Shown one piece after another: positions 5,591-12,165 of a DNA stretch of 39,362 nucleotides (its first letter is position 1; each line of letters begins with the position of its first letter). The notes beneath the pieces were generated by a model. The model saw nothing but the letters and a program-made list of their open reading frames with translations, was not told the origin of the DNA and did no database searches. The translations under genes were made by a program, and so were the position numbers. This stretch comes from a virus, in IMG/VR virus record IMGVR_UViG_3300042867_000387, positions 1-39,362 of that record, one strand, 5' to 3'.

Positions 5591-5830
5591 ATGAAAATAT
5601 ATCAAGTTACTTTTGCACCAGTAGTTCAGATAGTAGTGAGGGAGGACGGGACGTTGCTCAGTAAATCAATTGACTTTAACTCTTCCTTTACTGGTGATGT
5701 TGAAATGTGTACAGAACTTGACGACGAGATGATTCCCATCTACTCGTTCGCTGAACTAGACAAGGCTGTTGATCTTGCAGACAACATCCTCTACACATTG
5801 GACATTGAGCAAAGGTTCGTCAACTCATGA
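5591..5830 (+). CDS. Unknown small protein (79 aa)
   Basis: ATG 5591 follows AAAAGGAGATGAC (5578-5590). The product begins with a beta-like stretch (MKIYQVTFAPVVQIVV) followed by an acidic helical half (DLADNILYTLDIEQR). The gap from the previous gene is only 11 bases, and it is one of the few early gaps without the palindrome. Its stop overlaps the next start by ATGA. Confidence 0.65.
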   Translation: MKIYQVTFAPVVQIVVREDGTLLSKSIDFNSSFTGDVEMCTELDDEMIPIYSFAELDKAVDLADNILYTLDIEQRFVNS

Positions 5831-5970
5831 GTGGCGACGACAAGAAGTGGTGGTTCTGCGAGAAGTGCGCAGCGACAATCATTACTCATGTTCCCTTAAA
5901 AGCAACACCGACATGTGTGAAGCATAAGGGTCACCCGAACATGAAAGAAATACCCAAACCAAAAAAGTAG
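5827..5970 (+). CDS. Small zinc-ribbon-like protein (47 aa)
   Basis: Short ORF coupled by ATGA to the previous gene. The product MSGDDKKWWFCEKCAATII has a CxxC pair (residues 11 and 14), then a Cys-Val-Lys-His (residues 30-33) followed by another His, giving a plausible zinc site; the tail is basic (KEIPKPKK). Such small zinc-binding proteins are common in phages and may bind nucleic acid or host factors. No specific family identified. Confidence 0.6.
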   Translation: MSGDDKKWWFCEKCAATIITHVPLKATPTCVKHKGHPNMKEIPKPKK

Positions 5971-6045
5971 CCCTGAGCAGGTAATATGCATGTTGATCAA
6001 TTCAATGTGTATACTATCCCTAACGGGGATTAGCACGAGTACTAG

Positions 6046-6077
6046 ATCCAATCCGACACGGAGTGATCGGATTGGAT
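6046..6077 (+). promoter_or_regulatory. Perfect 11-bp hairpin
   Basis: ATCCAATCCGA pairs with TCGGATTGGAT around the 10-base loop CACGGAGTGA. There is no U-run, so a terminator is not obvious. As DNA it is an 11-bp inverted repeat that could be an operator, 37 bp upstream of the first replication gene. Confidence 0.5.
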
Positions 6078-6087
6078 ACAGTACCTA

Positions 6088-6104
6088 TTTAATTTCAAAT
6101 TAAA
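6088..6104. repeat. 17-bp palindrome, site 12
   Basis: Perfect TTTAATTTCAAATTAAA. Its last bases run into the ribosome site AAAGGAG, and ATG 6114 is 9 bp downstream. Confidence 0.95.
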
Positions 6105-6113
6105 GGAGATGAA

Positions 6114-6560
6114 ATGCCACCACAAGTAAAACCTGAAACATGCAATGTCGTCGGACATAGCATTGAATGCCTCTGCGATGTCGTCGTGAAGACTCCAACG
6201 CAGATCAAAGTAGATCCAGTTAACCAAGGCTGGTGTGGATTAGAGATTGCAGAATACTTAGACCTTGGTACACCTTGGACAGATGAGAAGACTCTGCAGT
6301 TCCTACAAGCACAAGTCATGTTTCATGACGAGTGGCGAGTACTCACTCGTACGATGAGAATGAATGGTGCTGAACTCAATCGTCGTCGCACCGAACGCAA
6401 ACTTAATTTCACTGAAGAACAAATGACTGAACTGCGACGTAGAGTAAAGCAAGGTTCAACAGCAACTCAAATAAGAGTGCTAGTAACTGTGATGTGGGGA
6501 ATGGATCTAGTTCCTGCTCATGCAGCACGCTTGCACCGCCAACTGAAAGAAGAACTATGA
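6114..6560 (+). CDS. Putative DNA-binding protein, first gene of the replication operon (148 aa)
   Basis: ATG 6114 with AAAGGAG at 6102-6108. The N-terminal part has several cysteines (CNVVGHSIECLCDVV). The C-terminal 50 residues (FTEEQMTELRRRVKQGSTAT onward to HAARLHRQLKEEL) look like helices of a helix-turn-helix type, so a DNA-binding or regulatory role in replication is possible. This is inference from composition, not a family match. It is coupled by ATGA to the nuclease gene downstream. Confidence 0.6.
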   Translation: MPPQVKPETCNVVGHSIECLCDVVVKTPTQIKVDPVNQGWCGLEIAEYLDLGTPWTDEKTLQFLQAQVMFHDEWRVLTRTMRMNGAELNRRRTERKLNFTEEQMTELRRRVKQGSTATQIRVLVTVMWGMDLVPAHAARLHRQLKEEL

Positions 6561-7387
6561 AGATTCAAATAGATGACGATGGCACAACCAACGTCTACGT
6601 ACGCCAGTCTTGGATTGGTGATGCGCTCATGTGTAATGAGCGTGGTCGCCAAGGCATGATCAGGTCAGAGTGGAACATGCCCAACGATGCAACCATCCTT
6701 GGCACTGCAGTCCATGCTGGCATCGCCAGCATCCTTGAAGGCAAGGGTGAAGGTATTAAGGTTGGACTCGCAGAGTTAAACAAACTCCTTGACGAACCAT
6801 TCAACCGTGTCAAGTACACCAACGAACAACTCTACGATTTCGTCCACGAACTCGTAACAGAATTTGATAAGAACATTCTGCCCCATGTTGGCGAAGTTGT
6901 CGCCGTAGAAAAATCATTCACTTTCCCTATGGACGAATTTATTTTGGGCGATAACACAGTGAAGGTCCATGGCATTGGTACAATGGATTGTCTAACGACG
7001 ACTGGTATTTGGGACTGGAAAACTGCAGCCCGAAAATACAATCAACGTGACAAGCAATCACAAGCAGTACAGCCAACCATGTACGCTGCAGCAGCAGTCG
7101 CAAATGAGTGGCTTGAATACCCAGCAACATTTAAGTACGGAATTTTAGTTCGTGGAGGATCGGCACAAATACTGTCGGTCCATCGTAACGAGAGCCATGC
7201 CGATTGGCTTAAAGAGATTGTCAGACCTTTCATTAGGCAGGCACTCCTCCTCGGCACAGATCAGTCGTGGACCAAGAATGACACACACTATTTGTGTAGT
7301 CAGACTTGGTGCTCATACTGGTCAATATGCAAGGGAAGCAAGTTAACTTCATCAGATATACAACCACAGGAAGGATCACTAAAATGA
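6557..7387 (+). CDS. Cas4/RecB-like PD-(D/E)XK exonuclease with Fe-S cysteines (276 aa)
   Basis: The fold and motifs of the PDDEXK_1/Cas4-RecB nuclease superfamily are visible. GTAVHAGI is at residues 49-56, Glu118 and GIGTMD with Asp144 follow, WDWKTA has Asp153 and Lys155, and QAVQPTMY lies at 169-176. Cys26 together with Cys247, Cys252 and Cys258 gives the one-plus-three cysteine pattern that holds a 4Fe-4S cluster in Cas4 and AddB. The likely role is DNA end processing for phage replication or recombination, with the DnaB-like helicase and RusA encoded downstream. The start ATG 6557 is set by the ATGA overlap with the previous gene; an upstream extension in the same frame has no support. 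No CRISPR array is present, so a spacer-acquisition role is not implied. Confidence 0.88.
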   Translation: MKIQIDDDGTTNVYVRQSWIGDALMCNERGRQGMIRSEWNMPNDATILGTAVHAGIASILEGKGEGIKVGLAELNKLLDEPFNRVKYTNEQLYDFVHELVTEFDKNILPHVGEVVAVEKSFTFPMDEFILGDNTVKVHGIGTMDCLTTTGIWDWKTAARKYNQRDKQSQAVQPTMYAAAAVANEWLEYPATFKYGILVRGGSAQILSVHRNESHADWLKEIVRPFIRQALLLGTDQSWTKNDTHYLCSQTWCSYWSICKGSKLTSSDIQPQEGSLK

Positions 7388-7854
7388 TCAGCAAAGACCA
7401 ATCCATTGTCACTCAGGTGGCTGCAAAGATCGCAGCCGAACTTGTTGTGAAGGACACGAACACCATGCATAACATTACTGAATGGCTCATCGCTTTTGAT
7501 GCAGTAAGCGAAGCCCTCAACAATGCACATGGTTTCAATACCGAACACGGTATTGAAATGCTTCAGCAAACATTTCCCAACTCCACAGTTGAAGAAGCAG
7601 TTGAAGCACCTAAGCCCACGTTCACCAAGGCTGCAGCACCACAACCAATGAGCAGTGGCACACTTGTCGTCGCTGGCAAGCAACACGGCGATCTTCCTAA
7701 CTGGTTGGTCAGCGCATGCAAGAAAGCAGGCGTGGGTCGTGTATGGGACAACCGTGACCAAGCAGTTGGAACGAAGCGCCCTTGGTTCAAGCAGGCAGAC
7801 GCTGTTGATGGTCAAGAGCCAGCAGCATTTTGGCCACCCAAGAGTGCATCATGA
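7384..7854 (+). CDS. Replication-operon protein of unknown function (156 aa)
   Basis: Coupled by ATGA to the nuclease before and the helicase after. The N-terminal 65 residues look helical (SIVTQVAAKIAAELVV, ITEWLIAFDAVSEALN). A Pro/Ala-rich linker follows (EEAVEAPKPTFTKAAAPQP). The C-terminal domain, about residues 110-150, has a conserved-looking signature LPNWLVSACKKAGV, VWDNRD and RPWFKQAD. Its aromatic and basic character, and its place between nuclease and helicase, would suit a DNA-binding or single-strand-annealing accessory role, but this is inferred from context only. Confidence 0.7.
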   Translation: MISKDQSIVTQVAAKIAAELVVKDTNTMHNITEWLIAFDAVSEALNNAHGFNTEHGIEMLQQTFPNSTVEEAVEAPKPTFTKAAAPQPMSSGTLVVAGKQHGDLPNWLVSACKKAGVGRVWDNRDQAVGTKRPWFKQADAVDGQEPAAFWPPKSAS

Positions 7855-8906
7855 CAGAACCCACCGTAGATTTTTCTGCGAGGTGGAAAGCATTGAAGGA
7901 TGGGGACGAGCAATCGTCCCCATCTCTTTCCCCCGTAACAGAACACAAAGGACATACTTACTATCATCCTCTTGAAGAAGCAGCAGATGAGTTTGTACGT
8001 TGGGCGCAGTCACCACACGAACGTATCTACACAGGCTTCAATGATCTTGATCGTGAGATGCGTGGCATCGCTGCAGGAGAGATGTGTCTAGTCATTGGGT
8101 ACAGTCATAGTGGTAAGACATTAACGTTGCTGGAAATGTTGAAGGCTAATAGCAACAAGAACATTATTTATTTTGTACCTGACGAACCTCGTACACTCGT
8201 ATTAATTAAACTCGCTTGTGTTACACACGGCGTGAACGCAGCAGATCTTGAACGCCTCATCGCAATGGACGACACTGAGGCAATTGACTTATTGAAGCAG
8301 ACAGCCAACGAACACTTCCCAACCCTCGCTGTCCTTGACCAGCCTATGGCTCTCTCCGATATGGAGAAAGCCATGTCTGAAGTCTCTGACATGTGGGGAC
8401 AGAAGCCCGACCTTGTCGTCTTTGACTATCTTGAACTACTCCAAGGTGGAGGAGAAGATGTACCATCTAAAGCCAACACGATGAAGGCTTGGGGGCGACG
8501 ACATGACGTACCACTATTGGTGCTGCATCAGACTTCACGTTCATCAGGTTCTGATGGCAAGCGCCTGACGATCTCATCAGGATCGTTTGGTGGCGAGCAG
8601 CAAGCAACACACATCATTGGTGTGCGTCGTAAGCGGTTTGAGATTGAGTCACAGATCCGTGAACTTGAAGCCAAACTAGATAAGTCAACAGCATCAGAGC
8701 GTGCTATGGAACAACTAGACAACCTTCGTTACGAGTCACGCATCCATTCACATACGTTGACACTTAACCTTGTGAAGAACAAGCGTCCTGCTGGCAATCT
8801 TATTGATGACATTGACTTTGAAATTGAACAGGGATCAGGTCGTCTTACACGTTTGCGTGATGGCGAGTTGCCTTCGCAGTTCCTACGTGAGGTCGGCAAT
8901 GGATGA
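7851..8906 (+). CDS. DnaB-like replicative helicase, RecA-fold (351 aa)
   Basis: The Walker A motif GYSHSGKT is at residues 83-90. A PDLVVFDYLELL Walker B segment has Asp192, and a LVLHQTSR segment at about 223-230 corresponds to the glutamine motif of DnaB/RecA ATPases. A GFNDLDREMRGIAAGEMCLVIGY stretch, split at about residue 62, is typical of the DnaB C-terminal domain. The DnaB N-terminal interaction domain is missing; instead there are about 60 residues of unrelated leader. The product should unwind DNA 5'-3' at the phage fork as a hexamer. Start ATG 7851 overlaps the previous stop (ATGA). The primase is encoded immediately after, overlapping by 8 bp. Confidence 0.85.
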   Translation: MTEPTVDFSARWKALKDGDEQSSPSLSPVTEHKGHTYYHPLEEAADEFVRWAQSPHERIYTGFNDLDREMRGIAAGEMCLVIGYSHSGKTLTLLEMLKANSNKNIIYFVPDEPRTLVLIKLACVTHGVNAADLERLIAMDDTEAIDLLKQTANEHFPTLAVLDQPMALSDMEKAMSEVSDMWGQKPDLVVFDYLELLQGGGEDVPSKANTMKAWGRRHDVPLLVLHQTSRSSGSDGKRLTISSGSFGGEQQATHIIGVRRKRFEIESQIRELEAKLDKSTASERAMEQLDNLRYESRIHSHTLTLNLVKNKRPAGNLIDDIDFEIEQGSGRLTRLRDGELPSQFLREVGNG

Positions 8907-9795
8907 CGAAATCCTCAAAGGATTTGTCACACTATTCCGTGGACGTGGCGATGCTTATGGCTCATGGGAAGGTGGCTGTGTCAGATCACCTTTAACTCCC
9001 GACCATTTCAAAAACCATTTAGCCACAGGACCATTCATTGGTGTCTACCCCTGTCTCAGCCACAATGGTCAGACTCAATGCGTATGGGGTTGCACCGACA
9101 TTGACTACGATGCTCCCGAAGAAGCATGGTCATTGCACGATGCATTCCAAGCAGTAGGCGTACCATCATGGGTTGAGAAAACCAAGCGTGGCTACCACAT
9201 TTGGGTGTTCGCTACAGAACTTCTGCTCGCAGGAGACATGCGACGCATGTTCCTTGCAGCGCACCAAGTAACAGGTCTCAACCCTAAAGAAGTAAACCCT
9301 AAACAGGAAACACTTAACATCGGGCAACTAGGAAACTATGTGCGTTTACCGTACCCTGACTATGGTAATGGTGTACGATACATGGTAGATCGTGAAGGCA
9401 ACAAGATCAGTTTATCTGAGTTTGTTCCCGAAGCGATTGCCACAAGAGTGACACCCACAAAAGTAGCCGAAATAGCAGACTACTATCAGCCACCTAAAGT
9501 AGCCACAATTACTGTAGGAGCACCGTCACACGACATGGCACAAGCAGCAAGGCAACTGACACCACTAGGTAGAGCCATCTTCAGAGACGGACCTATTGAA
9601 GGACGTGACAGGTCAACCACGTTGACACACCTCGCACACGAATGCCGTAAAGCATCACTCAATCCTGAGGATGCTATGAGTATCTTGGAGGATGCTGATT
9701 TAAGATGGGGAAAATATCTGATGCGAGGCGAGACGGGACGACTGGAACTGGAGAAGTTACTAGTTCGGGCGTACGGTCACACTCAATCTTCATAG
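8899..9795 (+). CDS. AEP-type (prim-pol) primase (298 aa)
   Basis: Resembles the archaeo-eukaryotic primase superfamily, in the form found in mobile elements. GCTDIDYD (Asp67, Asp69) fits the hhDhD metal motif. KTKRGYHIWVF (His100) fits the second motif, and LGNYVRLPYP (about 144-153) is the typical following strand. A helical C-terminal domain (about 210-298) may contact the helicase. The role would be primer synthesis, perhaps with some polymerase activity, since no family A, B or C DNA polymerase is encoded in the window. Start ATG 8899 overlaps the helicase stop by 8 bp and is preferred to longer in-frame starts inside the helicase gene. Confidence 0.78.
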   Translation: MDDEILKGFVTLFRGRGDAYGSWEGGCVRSPLTPDHFKNHLATGPFIGVYPCLSHNGQTQCVWGCTDIDYDAPEEAWSLHDAFQAVGVPSWVEKTKRGYHIWVFATELLLAGDMRRMFLAAHQVTGLNPKEVNPKQETLNIGQLGNYVRLPYPDYGNGVRYMVDREGNKISLSEFVPEAIATRVTPTKVAEIADYYQPPKVATITVGAPSHDMAQAARQLTPLGRAIFRDGPIEGRDRSTTLTHLAHECRKASLNPEDAMSILEDADLRWGKYLMRGETGRLELEKLLVRAYGHTQSS

Positions 9796-10121
9796 AACAA
9801 AGACCACACCCTAAAGAAAGACCACGTGCAGCAGTGACTAAAGCAGGCAAAACATTTATGTACACGCCAGCCAAAACCATTCAAGCAGAAAAAGAAATTG
9901 CTGCAGCATGGGATGGTCCAGTCTTTGAAGGCGAAGTCGCTGTCCACATTGTCGTTGACAAAGAAGGCATGGCAATCATCGTTGAACAGATTGACATCAA
10001 AAACAAATCATCTTTACGTGGCGACATAGACAACTATGTTAAAACTATCCTAGATGGATTGAATGGTGTGGCTTGGAAAGACGACTCACAAGTCGTCAAG
10101 TTGACTGCGATTAAAGCATGA
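9705..10121 (+). CDS. rusA: RusA-family Holliday junction resolvase (138 aa)
   Basis: The RusA core is clear: RPHPKERPRA (about residues 33-42), then RGDIDNYVKTILDGLNG with Asp107, Asp109, Asn110, Lys114 and Asp117, then WKDDSQV with Asp126/127. It resolves branched DNA made during replication and recombination before packaging. The ATG at 9705 lies 91 bp inside the primase gene with a weak, distant GGAGG (9687). The core begins only near residue 28, so the first 27 residues may be extra; no better ATG/GTG/TTG start follows in frame. Its stop overlaps the next start in ATGA. Confidence 0.85.
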   Translation: MGKISDARRDGTTGTGEVTSSGVRSHSIFIEQRPHPKERPRAAVTKAGKTFMYTPAKTIQAEKEIAAAWDGPVFEGEVAVHIVVDKEGMAIIVEQIDIKNKSSLRGDIDNYVKTILDGLNGVAWKDDSQVVKLTAIKA

Positions 10122-10582
10122 GCACATACAAGAACCAGCCGTGGTCATCACGAATAAAAACAATGGGAGACACAGCAGAGACAGCATTTGAATCTGTCCA
10201 TCCCTCAGCCCACAGGCTGGGGATGCTACGTCCAACGTTTGATACACGACACATGCGAGACACAATGCGTTACGCTCCCGACTACATGCTCCCCGATGGG
10301 CTATATGAAGTCATGGGATGCGCCTCACGAGGTGACAGCATGCTCAAGACACGCTTTGACAAACTGACATCAATGTCAGTATGGCAAGCAATAGGACCAG
10401 TCAACCTTTGGATTTGGGACTCAAGTAAGAAACGTTACTGGGTAGCCCCACTCGCAGACTGGGTTAAAGCATTCCACAAGTTCGGTGTCGTTGACAGATT
10501 CCCTGACAACAACAAACCATACTTCGCACTACACATTGACTACTTCCCAACAGAGCCGATACGCCATGACATTCAACCTTGA
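10118..10582 (+). CDS. Putative PD-(D/E)XK nuclease-like protein (154 aa)
   Basis: The order GDTAETAFE (residues 17-25), then PDYMLPDGLYEVMG (about 54-67), resembles the acid-PD-ExK layout of endonucleases and VRR-like proteins. However, the lysine of ExK is replaced by Met (E-V-M-G). A WQAIGPVNLWIWDSSKKRYWV segment follows, fitting the conserved strand of that fold. It is either a degenerate or unusual nuclease, or a convergent look-alike. It lies between RusA and the sigma-like fusion gene, coupled by ATGA upstream and a 17-bp overlap downstream. Confidence 0.55.
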   Translation: MSTYKNQPWSSRIKTMGDTAETAFESVHPSAHRLGMLRPTFDTRHMRDTMRYAPDYMLPDGLYEVMGCASRGDSMLKTRFDKLTSMSVWQAIGPVNLWIWDSSKKRYWVAPLADWVKAFHKFGVVDRFPDNNKPYFALHIDYFPTEPIRHDIQP

Positions 10583-11336
10583 TCTACTAGCAGCAAAGCC
10601 AACAACAGAAGCAGAACGCATGCTCCAAAATGGTGACGTGTTTGATCCCGAAGACACATCACACATTGAAGCAGTCCAAGACGCTATAGATAAACTAGGA
10701 CCACAATCAAAGTTCTGCATTGAAGCAATCTTCTACGAAGGCATTTCATACAGCCAACTAGGTGGACGCTTAGGCGTGAGCAAACCTCACGCATGGCGAC
10801 TATCCAAGAAAGCAATGGCAGAACTAGAACGACTACTAATCAACGACCACTCAATCAACATGAGGTACACAATGTTCACAACATGGGAAGAAGCATCAAG
10901 AGCAATCATTGATGACATGGACTCATTCATACCAACCAAACCTGCAATCCTCACACAGATAGAAGGAATGCAGAAACGACTCGCACAATGCGTACGATCA
11001 CAGATAGAAGTCCCACTAGAACTCATCGGTTTCGTCGGTGACATGGCTTGCGCACAACTTAAACACGATGGCATTTGGCAAGCAGACTCAATGCACAAAC
11101 TCCTAGTCAACAAACAACGAGACTACGGACACAACAACATCAACCTATTCGGTCTAACAGGGATAGCCATCAGAATGTGCGACAAGATCGCACGACTACT
11201 AACACTAATAGAAGAAGGACACCGTCCTAAGAACGAAGCATTAGTAGACACATGGCAAGACCTAGTGGGATACTCAACCATCGCAATGATGGTTTGGAAC
11301 GAAACATTTAATTTGAAATTAAGCGAGGAAAAATGA
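10566..11336 (+). CDS. Sigma-region-4-like HTH fused to a DUF1599/Nmad1-like domain (256 aa)
   Basis: The N-terminal half (about residues 35-93) reads as a sigma-70 region 4 helix-turn-helix: AIDKLGPQSKFCIEAIFYEG, ISYSQLGGRLGVSKPHAWRL and SKKAMAELERLL. The C-terminal part (about 176-246) has NKQRDYGHNNINLFGLTGIA, RMCDKIARLL and NEALVDTWQDLVGY. This is the pattern of the DUF1599 (nucleotide-modification-associated) family found in phages. A fusion of a promoter-recognition-type HTH with this domain is unusual. It could be a regulator responding to nucleotides, or a modification factor targeted to DNA. Start ATG 10566 overlaps the previous gene by 17 bp. The last residues, FNLKLSEEK, are encoded by a copy of the palindrome. 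Confidence 0.7.
   Translation: MTFNLDLLAAKPTTEAERMLQNGDVFDPEDTSHIEAVQDAIDKLGPQSKFCIEAIFYEGISYSQLGGRLGVSKPHAWRLSKKAMAELERLLINDHSINMRYTMFTTWEEASRAIIDDMDSFIPTKPAILTQIEGMQKRLAQCVRSQIEVPLELIGFVGDMACAQLKHDGIWQADSMHKLLVNKQRDYGHNNINLFGLTGIAIRMCDKIARLLTLIEEGHRPKNEALVDTWQDLVGYSTIAMMVWNETFNLKLSEEK
11307..11323. repeat. 17-bp palindrome variant, site 13
   Basis: TTTAATTTGAAATTAAG, central-G form with a changed last base. It lies inside the end of the preceding gene, and the next start (ATG 11333) is 9 bp downstream after GAGGAAAA. It is the last copy before the convergent junction. Confidence 0.88.
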
Positions 11337-11536
11337 ACGAAGAAACAAAAGAAGAAACAATCCAAGAACCAAAACCACTAGAGTTCCCTGATGTCGCTGC
11401 ACTAGCAATCGCCACAGTCCTATGGTTAGCAGAAGTCAACGAAGATCAAACAATCATTGATCGCATTGGATCAATCGCAGACCGAGTAAAGGGAGACTTC
11501 GTTGCACCAGCGGACGAACCTGACACTACTGAATGA
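11333..11536 (+). CDS. Unknown small acidic protein (67 aa)
   Basis: Coupled by ATGA to the previous gene, with GAGGA at 11325-11329. The product has an acidic Glu/Pro N-terminus (MNEETKEETIQEPKPLEFPD), a moderately hydrophobic helix (VAALAIATVLWLAEV) and an acidic end. The helix is short and amphipathic rather than a clear membrane span. No family recognised. Confidence 0.6.
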   Translation: MNEETKEETIQEPKPLEFPDVAALAIATVLWLAEVNEDQTIIDRIGSIADRVKGDFVAPADEPDTTE

Positions 11537-11666
11537 ACTACTAGACGAACTAGTACGTGAAGCAGTAAGGCTAGGAGTGCCTAAAGCACACCTAGCATGC
11601 ATCTATGATGTTAAACTAAAAACTATTCCAGCAGTAGAAAAAGGAAGAAGTAAGAAACATGTATGA
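11502..11666 (+). CDS. Possible small protein from a TTG start (54 aa)
   Basis: An open frame starts at TTG 11502 with AAAGGGAG at 11488-11495, six bases upstream. It overlaps the previous gene by 35 bp. The product, with text LLNELLDELVREAVRLGVPK and CIYDVKLKTIPAVEKGRSKK, looks like a small helical or helix-turn-helix-type peptide. The region would otherwise be a gap in a fully packed operon. The non-ATG start and small size keep this tentative. Confidence 0.45.
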   Translation: MHQRTNLTLLNELLDELVREAVRLGVPKAHLACIYDVKLKTIPAVEKGRSKKHV

Positions 11667-11742
11667 CGTAATGGTAATCGCAAGCCTTGTAATCAACTTT
11701 GTTCTTATCACATCCTTAATCAGGGAAGATAAAAATGGATGA
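11659..11742 (+). CDS. Possible 27-residue membrane peptide
   Basis: ATG 11659 overlaps the previous stop, and the frame ends at 11742 overlapping the next start. The product MYDVMVIASLVINFVLITSL followed by IREDKNG is a single hydrophobic helix with a charged end, similar in layout to the 53-aa membrane protein at 1206. Weak upstream ribosome site (GGAAGAAG). Supported mainly by tight packing on both sides. Confidence 0.4.
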   Translation: MYDVMVIASLVINFVLITSLIREDKNG

Positions 11743-11926
11743 CCCACAGAATGTGTACGACGACAAGTACGCATGGATACAACACGGTATGAGAAAAGGC
11801 TGGATTAATTTCTATTGTGCAACACACGATGGATACTTGACAGCAGAAGAAGAAGAACTGTACGAAGAGTACGATGACCCTTGCATCCCCATCTACCGTT
11901 TTAACCCCGATGAGTGCCAGCCATGA
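11735..11926 (+). CDS. Unknown small acidic protein (63 aa)
   Basis: ATG 11735 with AGGGAAGA just upstream. The product is rich in Asp, Glu and Tyr (ATHDGYLTAEEEELYEEYDD) and has two Cys in its second half. It ends in an ATGA overlap with the next gene. No domain recognised. Confidence 0.62.
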   Translation: MDDPQNVYDDKYAWIQHGMRKGWINFYCATHDGYLTAEEEELYEEYDDPCIPIYRFNPDECQP

Positions 11927-12165
11927 GCGACGAATTCCTCAACTCGTTTGATCCTAAGGACATTGAAGATCTACAAGCACGAGCAGAGAAAATAGAATTA
12001 GACGCAGACACCTTCTACGAAATCAAACTGCTCATTCCACACTCAGGAGCAGAAGCATTCATCAGCACCTACATGAATGCGACAGAAGGAAACATCATGG
12101 CAATGCTAGAACTAATGACATTCGTAACCACAGTAGTAGAAACACTGCAGGAACGAATGAAATAA
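11923..12165 (+). CDS. Unknown helical protein, last gene of the rightward block (80 aa)
   Basis: Start ATG 11923 is chosen from the ATGA overlap; an in-frame ATG at 11914 lies inside the previous gene. The product is acidic and helical (FDPKDIEDLQARAEKIELDA; a C-terminal AMLELMTFVTTVVETLQERM). Its TAA (12163-12165) abuts the stop of the convergent endolysin gene at 12166, so there is no intergenic space at the convergence. Confidence 0.65.
   Translation: MSDEFLNSFDPKDIEDLQARAEKIELDADTFYEIKLLIPHSGAEAFISTYMNATEGNIMAMLELMTFVTTVVETLQERMK

Larger units (their letters stand above)
5971..6113. promoter_or_regulatory. Intergenic region before the replication operon
   Basis: The longest gap inside the early block after 1206. 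It contains TTGATC (5993) and TATACT (6010), but the spacing of 11 bases is too short for a standard -35/-10 pair; TATACT alone might serve as a -10. A perfect hairpin (6046-6077) and the 17-bp palindrome (6088) follow. It is a natural place for the promoter of the replication operon, but I see no decisive motif. Confidence 0.35.

Noticed and set aside
5993-6015. Standard -35/-10 promoter TTGATC...TATACT
   Set aside because: Spacing is 11 bases instead of about 17; kept only as a possible -10 in the region entry.
6042-6319. Leftward frames opposite the start of the replication operon
   Set aside because: They encode FNLKLN only because the palindrome is symmetric, and they overlap well-supported genes.
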